From positions 23,164-87,163 of the forward strand of contig JAKSIK010000010.1 in NCBI GenBank assembly GCA_024398835.1: a stretch of 64,000 bases of DNA, in the 5' to 3' direction. This stretch comes from Fibrobacter sp. (GTDB lineage Bacteria > Fibrobacterota > Fibrobacteria > Fibrobacterales > Fibrobacteraceae). A model generated the notes under the pieces. The model had not been told where the DNA came from, searched no databases, and was given only the letters and a program-made list of their open reading frames with translations. The translations under genes were made by a program, and so were the position numbers. Positions 52,176 through 59,530 of this stretch are shown in pieces. The number at the start of each line of letters is the position of its first letter. Within the stretch, counting starts at the first letter, position 1.

Positions 52176-53735
52176 ATGGAGAAAACGTCGCATATAGAAA
52201 TGGTCTTCCAGAGCGATAGGAAAGGTGTTACAAGATTCTTTGTAGTGCTTTTTGTTCTCTTCATTTTTGCATTTTCCAATGTACATGCAGAAGATGGTAG
52301 CACGACTCCCTCTGAAGCCTCTGCCGAGGTTTCGGCGGACTCCTCACAAGCATCTGAGAATGTGGTTGAAAGTTCTGAAGGACGTGGTGCACTCTACTAC
52401 ATCGGCTGGCCCTTCAATCACATCGTTCAACCCATATTGAATGGGGTCATTTTCCCGGTGTCGGCTCCTCTCCATTATGCCTTTGATAACGGCATTGTAG
52501 AGAAATCGGTGAACATGATTACGTTTGGTGAGCGGAAGAATGTGATGATATACCCGACGATGAACTTGAAACCGGGAAGTCGCACATTGCTTGGGCTTAC
52601 TTATCGTCATCGCAGTCTGGTTTTCTCTAAGGATTACAGTGTTTTGCAGGGCGAACATTACGCTAATGGGGATTGGTATGTGTCCTGGCGCTATTCCAAA
52701 CAGCAATTGTTTGGACTACCTTTGTTCGGGGCTTTCCGTTACAAGCAGTATTGGAATCGCGACGACGTGTTCATTCTCCCTGGAACTAAAGAGGAGTTTG
52801 TTCAGCCGGATTCCTCCATCCATCTGGATTTTCGCCTAGGTGCTCCGGTTACGCCCTCTCGTAAAATCAATGCGGAATTTCAGACAACGGTTCGCTGGAT
52901 TAAGTCCAGCCCTCCAGACATCGAAGATGACAGCCTCCTTGTGAATGACATATATCCCATTGCAGACCGCGGCTTGTATCAAGATGTGTTTCAGGTTCCG
53001 TTGACATTGTCCATTGTATATGATGATTTGGACCATTCCTTTGCGCCTTCGAGAGGTAGTAGAATATCCATGTCGGGTCAATACGTTTTTGTAGGGGATT
53101 ACGGTGGAATTGATTTTTCTGAATTGAAGGATGGCCGCTATCATAAACACGGAACCATTGAGGATGGTGGGAAGGAGCATGACTATATCCGCAGTGAACT
53201 CATGTTCCAACACTATTTCTACTTGGGCCGAGCGGAGAATTTTATTTTGTCTGCAACGGAAGCGCGTAAGGCTCGTCGCTTCTATACAGATTTCTCTTGG
53301 GATGAGGCCCTTCGTGTATGGCACCCCAGTCATTTGCGAGAGACTTTGCTGGAGCGACGTGTCCTTGCATTCCAATATCGGTTCTTGAATATGTGGGAAA
53401 TGGAGAAGGGTGGCGCTCCCCACAATGCCTTCTATACCATGAATGCTCGGCTTCCGTTGCGCGGATTCGCGGATACTTGGGCTGCTTCCCACATCATGAG
53501 TTTTAGTGCGGAATACCGCTGGCCTGTGGACAGGTTCATCGATGGTGTGATTTTTGATGAATATGCGCTTCATACGGAAGACGTTCAGGATTGGTCCCTG
53601 GACCGCTTCTACAATTCTTGGGGTATTGGCGTTCGTGTCCGCATGCCAGACATGTATCTCTTCCGCTTTCAGGTGGGCTTCCACGGACTCCAGGGCGTGA
53701 ATCTGGTCTTGACTATCGCTCCGGAATTCCAATAA
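52176..53735 (+). CDS. Omp85-like outer-membrane barrel protein without POTRA domains
   Basis: A 519-residue protein. A signal peptide spans about residues 17-38 (RFFVVLFVLFIFAFSNVHA), then a Ser/Glu/Ala linker to residue 70. The remainder is a beta-barrel with long aromatic strands. The C-terminal half resembles the bacterial surface antigen (D15/BamA) barrel: SPSRGSRISMSGQY-like FAPSRGSRISMSGQYVFVG near 290, LPLRGFADTWAASHIMSFSAEYRWPVD near 428-455, and YNSWGIGVRVRMPD with VNLVLTIAPEFQ at the end. No POTRA repeats fit in the N-terminal part, so it is not BamA itself. It is divergent from the MMPL gene and may serve the same pathway (inference). Confidence 0.65.
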   Translation: MEKTSHIEMVFQSDRKGVTRFFVVLFVLFIFAFSNVHAEDGSTTPSEASAEVSADSSQASENVVESSEGRGALYYIGWPFNHIVQPILNGVIFPVSAPLHYAFDNGIVEKSVNMITFGERKNVMIYPTMNLKPGSRTLLGLTYRHRSLVFSKDYSVLQGEHYANGDWYVSWRYSKQQLFGLPLFGAFRYKQYWNRDDVFILPGTKEEFVQPDSSIHLDFRLGAPVTPSRKINAEFQTTVRWIKSSPPDIEDDSLLVNDIYPIADRGLYQDVFQVPLTLSIVYDDLDHSFAPSRGSRISMSGQYVFVGDYGGIDFSELKDGRYHKHGTIEDGGKEHDYIRSELMFQHYFYLGRAENFILSATEARKARRFYTDFSWDEALRVWHPSHLRETLLERRVLAFQYRFLNMWEMEKGGAPHNAFYTMNARLPLRGFADTWAASHIMSFSAEYRWPVDRFIDGVIFDEYALHTEDVQDWSLDRFYNSWGIGVRVRMPDMYLFRFQVGFHGLQGVNLVLTIAPEFQ

Positions 53736-54222
53736 ATTTCTGCTGAAAATTTTGGTAGTTGACGACCTTGCCATTGAGGATGGCTTCTGTCAACGTGCTG
53801 CCTTTATATGTCAATTTCAGGGAGAAGAAGGGAACATCGCTTTCCAGCAGGGCGAGAAAGATGATGTCTCCATCCCAATGGGGGAGTTCCAGCAGTTTTT
53901 TCTTTGGGAGCCATTCCAGAACGCCTTCGTCGCAGTCCTTCAGCTTTCCTGAAAATTCTGTTGCGGTAAAGAGGTGCATGAATTCTGTCTCGTTCATGCC
54001 GTCTGAAATGAAGGTGACGATGCCGCGGTAGATGGGGTGGATGGAAAGGCCTGTTTCTTCCAGGGCTTCCCGCTTGATGCAATCCTCCGGCGATTCGTTC
54101 TCCTCAAACTTGCCGCCAATGCCAATCCACTTATCCTTGTTGATGTCGTTCTGCTTTTTTATACGATGCAGAAGGAGGTATTTGCCCTCCTGCTCGATAT
54201 AACAAAGAGTGGTGTTGATCAT
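53713..54222 (-). CDS. Nudix hydrolase (MutT-like)
   Basis: A 169-residue Nudix enzyme. The Nudix box is complete at residues 37-59: GKFEENESPEDCIKREALEETG with the REALEE core that binds Mg2+. It hydrolyses a nucleoside diphosphate linked to another group; 8-oxo-dGTP is a common substrate of this subgroup, but the true one is unknown. The 3' end overlaps the convergent Omp85-like gene by 23 bp. It lies six nt after the MauE-like gene, as the last gene of a four-gene operon starting at 55661. Confidence 0.9.
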   Translation of the reverse strand: MINTTLCYIEQEGKYLLLHRIKKQNDINKDKWIGIGGKFEENESPEDCIKREALEETGLSIHPIYRGIVTFISDGMNETEFMHLFTATEFSGKLKDCDEGVLEWLPKKKLLELPHWDGDIIFLALLESDVPFFSLKLTYKGSTLTEAILNGKVVNYQNFQQKFIGIPER

Positions 54223-54228
54223 GAAGGC

Positions 54229-54909
54229 TTACTTCTTTTTCCAGATGCCAATGATGCTGCGGTCCTTGCGGAAGGCGAGCCAGAGGGTTGGCCAGATGAG
54301 AATCAAATCGCGGATGAGGCTTGTCCAGGCTTCGGCCTTGTCTTGCGCTCCTTCCAATTCAAAACAGCCACAGGTGATGCCCAAGTCGTTGGCCAGCGCC
54401 CAGGCGAGGGCAATGATGAAACTGATGAACATCCAGAAGATGGCGAATGCGGATTCCCGAACAAAAGGCGTAAATATCATGGCTAGGCCAAACCAAAACT
54501 CAAACTGAGGGTAGATTAGCGCAAAGAAGTTATTCAAAAAATCCAGGTGCAAGGCCGAGAAAAACTGGTACTGGGCAACCAGGGTGGCAAATTGGTGCGG
54601 ATCCTGGATTTTGAAAATACTGGCGAAAATGAACATGCCGCCAATGCCAAAACGGCAAAGCATTTCAAGCGCTTTTGTGGCAAAATCTTTTGCGATAAAA
54701 TAGGCGGGGATGATGAAACCACAGGCGACAATGACCGCTCCAACTCCTACGTGAATGTTGTAGCGGTAGGCTTTGGGCCAAATGTCGATAAGCCAATCCT
54801 GGTCGGTAAAGGTGAGGAAGGATTCGGGGAAACTGATTTCAGCGACGCCAAAGGTAACGAAGAATGCGGCAATGCCAAGAAGAATTCCCGAAAAGATGTT
54901 CTTTTTCAT
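54229..54909 (-). CDS. DoxX/MauE-like membrane protein
   Basis: A 226-residue membrane protein with about six helices. The pattern RFGIGGMFIFASIFKIQDPHQFATLVAQYQF near residues 87-117 and ALANDLGITCGCFELEG near 172-188 is that of the DoxX/MauE group. MauE-type proteins have a paired Cys (here CGC) and are thought to pass reducing or oxidising equivalents to a thioredoxin-like partner such as MauD. The partner here would be the TlpA-like protein two genes upstream. Its start overlaps the stop of the small membrane protein gene (TAATG). Confidence 0.75.
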   Translation of the reverse strand: MKKNIFSGILLGIAAFFVTFGVAEISFPESFLTFTDQDWLIDIWPKAYRYNIHVGVGAVIVACGFIIPAYFIAKDFATKALEMLCRFGIGGMFIFASIFKIQDPHQFATLVAQYQFFSALHLDFLNNFFALIYPQFEFWFGLAMIFTPFVRESAFAIFWMFISFIIALAWALANDLGITCGCFELEGAQDKAEAWTSLIRDLILIWPTLWLAFRKDRSIIGIWKKK

Positions 54910-55100
54910 TAGAGCACCTCGTCCGGTTTGGGCATGACTTCCTGGGAACCAATCCAGTCAACGCTCTTGGTTTCATCCACGCGGATGTTGTTCACGATGG
55001 CGAGAATGAAGCAAAGCACAGCGAGGCCAATCAGCACCGACCATTTCAGGCTCTTAACATATTCCAGCAATTTGTTTAGAATGGGTTTGATTTTATTCAA
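54909..55100 (-). CDS. Small single-span membrane protein
   Basis: I do not recognise a family for this 63-residue protein. Basic residues at the N-terminus (NKIKPILNKLLEYVKSLKW) precede one membrane helix (SVLIGLAVLCFILAIVNNI), with a short acidic tail outside. It is held between the TlpA-like and MauE-like genes with overlapping or nearly touching ends, so it is probably a component of the same redox unit. Confidence 0.65.
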   Translation of the reverse strand: MNKIKPILNKLLEYVKSLKWSVLIGLAVLCFILAIVNNIRVDETKSVDWIGSQEVMPKPDEVL

Positions 55101-55112
55101 AACGAAATCCCT

Positions 55113-55661
55113 TTACTTGGTGAACATGGTGTTCAGCGTTGCACGGAGATGGTTCATGTTGGCTTCATCCAAGGTCTCGTAGCGGTAGAACGTGCCGTCG
55201 GGCAGAACCAGGTACAAAACGGGAATGTAGCCAGTGCCGTAGAGGGGGCCGAATTTCATGTTGGCGTCCTGGAATACGGGGACAATCACATGGAACTGGT
55301 CGATGAACATGCGGATGTCGTTCTTCTTGATGAAATTTCCGAGGCCAATGGCGATACCTGCCAACCCCTTGGGTTCAAATTCCTTCATGATGTCTTGCAC
55401 TTCGGTGATGTGCTTTTGACAATGGGGGCACTTGGGGCTGAAGTAATAGATCATCAGGGGGCGCTTGGCAAAATGGCTGAAAAGGATTCCCGGGTCGCTG
55501 ACTCCGGTCAGAGGCAGGGAGAAGTCCATCTTGACCAGTTCCTTGGTGGAGGAATCCTTCATCAGTTGCACGTCGGCAACTTTGGGGGCGGGCTCCATCT
55601 GGGCAAAGGAAACGCTAGCGAGTAAGGCAACCATGCAAAGAACAGAAGGCAAAAAACGCAT
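55113..55661 (-). CDS. TlpA/MauD-like periplasmic thioredoxin-fold protein
   Basis: A 182-residue protein with a signal peptide ending SVSFAQ near residue 20 and a thioredoxin fold. The active site is SPKCPHCQKH near residue 75, a CPHC motif as in DsbA-like oxidases; the cis-Pro region is GYIPVLYLVLPDG near residue 145. It is followed by the small membrane protein, the MauE-like protein and a Nudix hydrolase. The arrangement suggests a disulfide or redox relay across the inner membrane (inference). AGGAG lies just before the ATG. Confidence 0.82.
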   Translation of the reverse strand: MRFLPSVLCMVALLASVSFAQMEPAPKVADVQLMKDSSTKELVKMDFSLPLTGVSDPGILFSHFAKRPLMIYYFSPKCPHCQKHITEVQDIMKEFEPKGLAGIAIGLGNFIKKNDIRMFIDQFHVIVPVFQDANMKFGPLYGTGYIPVLYLVLPDGTFYRYETLDEANMNHLRATLNTMFTK

Positions 55662-55709
55662 AAAAACTCCTATGAACGGGTTTAAAATACGAAAATACGG
55701 CTCTTAGGG

Positions 55710-56693
55710 TTAGAATTTCGCAAAAATTTCCTGAATTTTGGCCTTGTCTGCCGTTTTTGTCAGGGCTAGGCGGAGTAAAACCGCGGCTTTGGGGGCAGGA
55801 AGGCCGTATCCGGCGATGGTGCCTGGGACTAGCAGTTGCTCCGGCAGAATACGTCCGGCGTTGATGCGGGAGGTGATGACTACGGGAATTTGAATGCGGG
55901 CGAGGGCCTCCATCCAGCTCTGGCTGAACTCTCCGGCGCCAGCCCCTGCAATCACGAGACCGCGGGCAGTTTTTGCCGCAAATTCAATCTGTGCGGCATC
56001 GGCCTCGGCGTTGAAGTAGAGGACCGTCACCTTCGGGAGAGTTCCTTTCGGGAGGGTTTCCTCGCCGTCAATCTCAAAGTGAAGACCGCGGACAGTTTCT
56101 ACATCCGTCGCGGCGAAGGCGTCCAACCGATTCGGGTGAATTTTCTGTACGCTTTCCGCAGGAATTAATTTGTCTGCAAAAGCCACCAAAACGGGTGCGC
56201 GGTCATTTTCAGGATGTTGTGCGTCGCGGCCCTTGCCTTCGGAGTTGCATTTGCTTGCTAAATCCGTCGCAATATTCACTGCGGATTTCACTGCGAAAAC
56301 AAGATTTGCGGGCCCGTCAGGTTCAGCAGCAGTTGCAGGCCGCATGGCTCCCGTGAGAATGATGGGCTTTGTTCCCGCTGTGGTGAGGGTGAGGAAGAAT
56401 GCTGTTTCCTCCAGCGTGTCTGTGCCGTGGGTGATGACAATGCCATCTACCTGCGGGTTATTTTGCAGTTCCGCTATCCGCTTTGCGAGTTTAATCCAGA
56501 GGGCGGAGGTGATGTCGTCGGAATTGATGTTGCAGACTTGCTCCACCTGGATGTTGGCGATGGAGCTTAGTCCAGGAACGGCGTCCACAAGTTCCTTTGC
56601 CGTAAGGGAGCCGGACTTGTAACCCGTGTCTTTCCCGGGTTCGCCTACACCAGCGATGGTGCCGCCTGTTGCCAAAATCACCACATTCTTCAT
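55710..56693 (-). CDS. L-asparaginase
   Basis: Splits asparagine to aspartate and ammonia. The 327-residue enzyme has both active-site threonines: Thr12 in ATGGTIAG and Thr91 in THGTDTLEET, with Tyr25, Ser58 and Asp92 as in type II asparaginases. GAGAGEFSQSWMEAL and PVVITSRINAGRI follow in the C-terminal part. There is no signal peptide, so it should be cytoplasmic, unlike E. coli AnsB. A perfect TATATTTG lies five nt before the ATG with no ribosome binding site, one of the clearest leaderless candidates. Confidence 0.93.
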   Translation of the reverse strand: MKNVVILATGGTIAGVGEPGKDTGYKSGSLTAKELVDAVPGLSSIANIQVEQVCNINSDDITSALWIKLAKRIAELQNNPQVDGIVITHGTDTLEETAFFLTLTTAGTKPIILTGAMRPATAAEPDGPANLVFAVKSAVNIATDLASKCNSEGKGRDAQHPENDRAPVLVAFADKLIPAESVQKIHPNRLDAFAATDVETVRGLHFEIDGEETLPKGTLPKVTVLYFNAEADAAQIEFAAKTARGLVIAGAGAGEFSQSWMEALARIQIPVVITSRINAGRILPEQLLVPGTIAGYGLPAPKAAVLLRLALTKTADKAKIQEIFAKF

Positions 56694-56698
56694 AAAGA

Positions 56699-56706
56699 CA
56701 AATATA
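56699..56706 (-). promoter_or_regulatory. Promoter box TATATTTG, 5 nt before the asparaginase ATG
   Basis: The minus strand reads TATATTTG-TCTTT-ATG. A perfect match to the box, too close to the ATG for a leader. Confidence 0.55.
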
Positions 56707-56748
56707 GATGAATGAATTGCCTTGCAGAATGGCGAAATGAATTATTTG

Positions 56749-56756
56749 TAGATTTG
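56749..56756 (+). promoter_or_regulatory. Promoter box TAGATTTG, 4 nt before an ATG
   Basis: The plus strand reads TAGATTTG-GAAT-ATG before the envelope protein gene at 56761; it fits TAnnTTTG exactly. Confidence 0.5.
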
Positions 56757-56760
56757 GAAT

Positions 56761-57543
56761 ATGCAGAAATTGCTTCTCATTCTCTTGATGTTCAGTCTCC
56801 CGCTGTTTGCTGCGGAAGCCGTGTCCGGAGATTCTGCTCAGGTTAAAAACTCCGAGAGAAAAAGCATTCCGCTGCCGCGGCAGTCCGCCTATATCGGAGA
56901 AGGCCTCTCTGTTGGGCTTGGCATCGGCCTTTTCGACCCGACGGAGGAGTGCGATTGCCTTTTTGTGTGGCAGGGGCAGGGTGAGTTCTTTTATGCCAGC
57001 TGGTTTAGTGCCGGCGTGGATGTTCGCTTTTTCGGCGGCGATTTGGATTCCGATGTGATGGTCTTGAACCAGCGCTACCGCGTGAATGGAAAGTTTCATT
57101 TGTCTGTATCCACCTTTGACTTCTACATCGCTCCGGTTTATGGGCTGGAGACGACGGACTTGTCTGAAATTCGCGATGAGTGGGACAACCGCAGGGATTG
57201 GGGGGAAGAGGTTGAACCAGACACTCTGGACGAGGAAACAGTTTGCGAGAAGTTGTTCAGTTTGGATGGATTTTCCATGGGCCTCGAAGGGGGCTTTGGC
57301 TGGAAGTTCTCCCGCTTCGTGGGCGTCACCAGCAGCGTCATGTACGAGTACAACTTCTCCCGTGCCCAGATGCTGAGTACCACCCATGGTCTGGCCCTGG
57401 ATTTGCGCGAAATCTGGGATTTTACGAAAAATTCCTCAAAATCCCTGTATCTCTCCTTCGAAGGCGGATTCCAGCGGTTCTTCGACCGCGGGGTGTCGTC
57501 CTGGGCGTCTTCCTGGATCCTTGGGGTCCAGTTGGGCATATAA
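56761..57543 (+). CDS. Outer-membrane beta-barrel protein of unknown function
   Basis: A 260-residue exported protein I cannot place in a named family. Signal peptide of about 18 residues (LLLILLMFSLPLFAAEA). The body shows alternating beta-barrel strands (YIGEGLSVGLGIGLF, FHLSVSTFDFYIAPVYGLE, GFSMGLEGGFGWKFSRFVGVTSSVMYEYNFS) and ends in SWILGVQLGI, like small outer-membrane porins. An acidic loop near residues 138-160 holds a Cys, and CDC near residue 62 gives two more. TAGATTTG lies four nt before the ATG and no ribosome binding site is present. Confidence 0.65.
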   Translation: MQKLLLILLMFSLPLFAAEAVSGDSAQVKNSERKSIPLPRQSAYIGEGLSVGLGIGLFDPTEECDCLFVWQGQGEFFYASWFSAGVDVRFFGGDLDSDVMVLNQRYRVNGKFHLSVSTFDFYIAPVYGLETTDLSEIRDEWDNRRDWGEEVEPDTLDEETVCEKLFSLDGFSMGLEGGFGWKFSRFVGVTSSVMYEYNFSRAQMLSTTHGLALDLREIWDFTKNSSKSLYLSFEGGFQRFFDRGVSSWASSWILGVQLGI

Positions 57544-57568
57544 TTCCCATTCCAACCCATATTTTTCC

Positions 57569-57626
57569 TATATTTGACCCACCGATTTTTATCGGAACCC
57601 TCCCGGAGCCAATGTCGGTAGCCGGG
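57569..57626 (+). promoter_or_regulatory. rpsF promoter box and structured leader
   Basis: TATATTTG (57569-57576) is followed by a leader of about 65 nt. It can form CCGAT-TTTT-ATCGG (57582-57595) and CCCGG...CCGGG (57602-57626) with an inner GCC/GGT pairing. A hairpin in front of rpsF is where the S6:S18 autoregulatory motif is found in other bacteria; match to that motif is not proven here. AAAGGGA precedes the ATG. Confidence 0.45.
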
Positions 57627-57648
57627 CGATAGACCAAAGGGACTCATT

Positions 57649-58017
57649 ATGAGACAATACGAAACGATGGTAATCATCGACGCTATGATCTCCGATGACG
57701 CTATCAATGCCGAAATCGAGAACATCGGTGCTATGATTACGAACGGCGGTGAAATTCTCCGTCGTGATGACTGGGGCAAGCGCAAGCTCGCTTATTCCAT
57801 CAAGAAGCGCCAGCACGGCTTTTATGTGATTTTCTACTACAAGGCTGAAGCCGCTGTAGTGGCTGCCATGGAAGCTGCTCTCAAGCTCAATGAAAACGTT
57901 CTTCGCTGGATGACCCTCGCTGATTATCCCATGAGCGAAATCGTTTACAACCAGGATATGGCTCAGTCTACGGAAGAAATCATTCCTGTGGACGCTGAAG
58001 AAGGGGAGGCTGAATAA
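57649..58017 (+). CDS. rpsF: 30S ribosomal protein bS6
   Basis: A 122-residue small-subunit protein that pairs with bS18 on 16S rRNA. The start [23 protein letters not shown] and [27 protein letters not shown] are family hallmarks, with [15 protein letters not shown] in the second half and an acidic tail. The stop overlaps the rpsR ATG by one base (TAATG), giving tight coupling of the two partners. No ssb gene lies between them, unlike in many Firmicutes. TATATTTG promoter box and a structured leader precede it. Confidence 0.97.
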   Translation: MRQYETMVIIDAMISDDAINAEIENIGAMITNGGEILRRDDWGKRKLAYSIKKRQHGFYVIFYYKAEAAVVAAMEAALKLNENVLRWMTLADYPMSEIVYNQDMAQSTEEIIPVDAEEGEAE

Positions 58018-58271
58018 TGGCTTTTGAAGATAAGAAGCAGGCTGCAACCCGCATCCGTCGCAAGAAGACTTGCTGGTTCACGGAAAACAACGTCAAGTTC
58101 ATTGACTACAAGGATGAAAAGACTCTCCGTCGCTTCATCTCTGAACGTGGCAAGATCATTCCTCGCCGCATCTCTGGCACAAGCGCAAAGTATCAGCGTA
58201 TGCTGAACGAAGCTATCAAGCGCGCTCGTCAGATGGCCATTCTCCCGTTCGTTTCGGACAGCATTCGCTAA
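58017..58271 (+). CDS. rpsR: 30S ribosomal protein bS18
   Basis: An 84-residue basic ribosomal protein. [48 protein letters not shown] spans residues 12-60 and is a near-consensus bS18. The single Cys18 is not enough for the zinc-binding form. It is cotranscribed between rpsF and rplI. Confidence 0.97.
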   Translation: MAFEDKKQAATRIRRKKTCWFTENNVKFIDYKDEKTLRRFISERGKIIPRRISGTSAKYQRMLNEAIKRARQMAILPFVSDSIR

Positions 58272-58287
58272 TAGGAGGAACTAGACT

Positions 58288-58737
58288 ATGGAAATTATTC
58301 TTAAGGCTAATGTTCCTCACCTCGGCAAGATGCTTGACGTCGTGAAGGTTAAGGACGGTTACGCTCGTAACTTCCTCTTCCCCCGCAAGCTCGCTGTTCG
58401 TGCTACGAAGGAAGCAAAACTTCAGATTGAAACCAACCGCGCTGCTCTCGAAGCTCAGTTCCAAAAGGAACTTGCTGCTGCTGGCGACGTGGCTGCCAAA
58501 CTCGCTCAGGTTTCTGTGAACCTGGAACGCCGCGTGGTGGAAGGCGAACGCTTGTACGGTTCTGTGACCGCTAGCGATATCGCCGAAGCTATCACCAAGG
58601 CTGGCGTCAAGGTTTCTCGCGCTCAGGTTGCTCTTGATGAACCCATCAAGCAGCTTGGTGTGTACACTGTCACCATCAAGGTGTTCAGCGACGTTGAAGC
58701 TCAGGTCAAGGTTTGGGTGGTTGCTGAGAAGGCTTAA
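58288..58737 (+). CDS. rplI: 50S ribosomal protein bL9
   Basis: A 149-residue two-domain protein that spans between ribosomes and supports frame maintenance. The N-terminal signature is HLGKMLDVVKVKDGYARNFLFPRKLA near residues 10-35, followed by the long connecting helix and the C-terminal domain (KLAQVSVNLERRV, LYGSVTASDIAEAI). AGGAGGA precedes the ATG. It ends the rpsF-rpsR-rplI operon, with a terminator about 35 bp downstream. Confidence 0.97.
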   Translation: MEIILKANVPHLGKMLDVVKVKDGYARNFLFPRKLAVRATKEAKLQIETNRAALEAQFQKELAAAGDVAAKLAQVSVNLERRVVEGERLYGSVTASDIAEAITKAGVKVSRAQVALDEPIKQLGVYTVTIKVFSDVEAQVKVWVVAEKA

Positions 58738-58770
58738 TTGCTTTTTCTATTCCACTGAAACTCAAGTTTC

Positions 58771-58801
58771 AAAAAAGACCAACCTTCGGGTTGGTCTTTT
58801 T
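58771..58801. terminator. Bidirectional terminator
   Basis: AAAAAAGACCAACC-TTCG-GGTTGGTCTTTTT lies between the convergent rplI and sirtuin genes. Confidence 0.93.
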
Positions 58802-58840
58802 GTATTTGCATTTTTCGCGGGTAGTTTCCGCGGGCCGCAC

Positions 58841-59530
58841 CTATTTAAAATTCTTCACCCATTCCGGAACCACTTCAGTGGCTTTCCCCTGGATGAATAC
58901 GTCTGTATCGGGGTCGTAGCTTGGAATCTCCAAGTTGAGGCAGGTGACCTTGGCGCCGAAGCGTTTGGCGAAACTCTTGAAGCCGGCGGCGGGGTACACC
59001 ACGCTGCTGGTGCCGATGTAGACGAACTCCTCGCATTCCCGAAGAGCATCCTGGATTTCTTCCATATAGAGCGGCACCTCTTCGAAGAAGACGATGTCGG
59101 GCCGAGTTTTCCCGCCGCAGAAGGGGCACTTGGTTTCCAGCGTTTCTTCGCCAGTGAAGGAGAATTCGTGTGAGGCGTCACTCATGCAGCGAAGTTTCAT
59201 CAGGTCCCCATGCATGTGAAGCACCCGCTTGCTGCCCGCCCGCTCGTGAAGATCATCCACATTCTGCGTTACCAGCAGGAATTCATCGCCCAGGCGATTT
59301 TCCAACTCCACTAGTGCGAGGTGTGCGGCATTGGGCTTGTGCGCGGGAAGTCCCTTCCGGAGGAAGTTGTAGAAGTCCTTGACCCGCTTGGGGTCCCGAC
59401 GGAGCGCGCCTGGAGTGCAGACATCCTCGATGTTCTCGTGCTCCCACATGCCGTCGTTCCCGCGGAAGGTGCGGAGCCCGGATTCGGCACTGATGCCCGC
59501 GCCTGTTAAAATGACCACACGCTTTTTCAT
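58841..59530 (-). CDS. NAD-dependent protein deacylase, sirtuin family
   Basis: A 229-residue sirtuin. The NAD-binding start is LTGAGISAESGLRTFRG (residues 7-23), TQNVDDLHERAG is near residue 99, the catalytic His is in VLHMHGDL near 114, and FFEEVPL and YIGTSSVVYPAAGF follow. The zinc ribbon keeps RCMSD and CPFCGG, giving three Cys, as in CobB-like class III enzymes. The FYNFLR segment holds the Tyr of the class III YxxR pair, but Leu replaces the Arg position and Arg comes one residue later, so desuccinylase activity is doubtful. It overlaps the dipeptidase stop by four nt. Confidence 0.9.
   Translation of the reverse strand: MKKRVVILTGAGISAESGLRTFRGNDGMWEHENIEDVCTPGALRRDPKRVKDFYNFLRKGLPAHKPNAAHLALVELENRLGDEFLLVTQNVDDLHERAGSKRVLHMHGDLMKLRCMSDASHEFSFTGEETLETKCPFCGGKTRPDIVFFEEVPLYMEEIQDALRECEEFVYIGTSSVVYPAAGFKSFAKRFGAKVTCLNLEIPSYDPDTDVFIQGKATEVVPEWVKNFK

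Noticed and set aside
53713..55661. Methylamine utilisation operon suspected from MauD/MauE-like genes
   Set aside because: No methylamine dehydrogenase subunits or amicyanin are present; only the redox partners occur.
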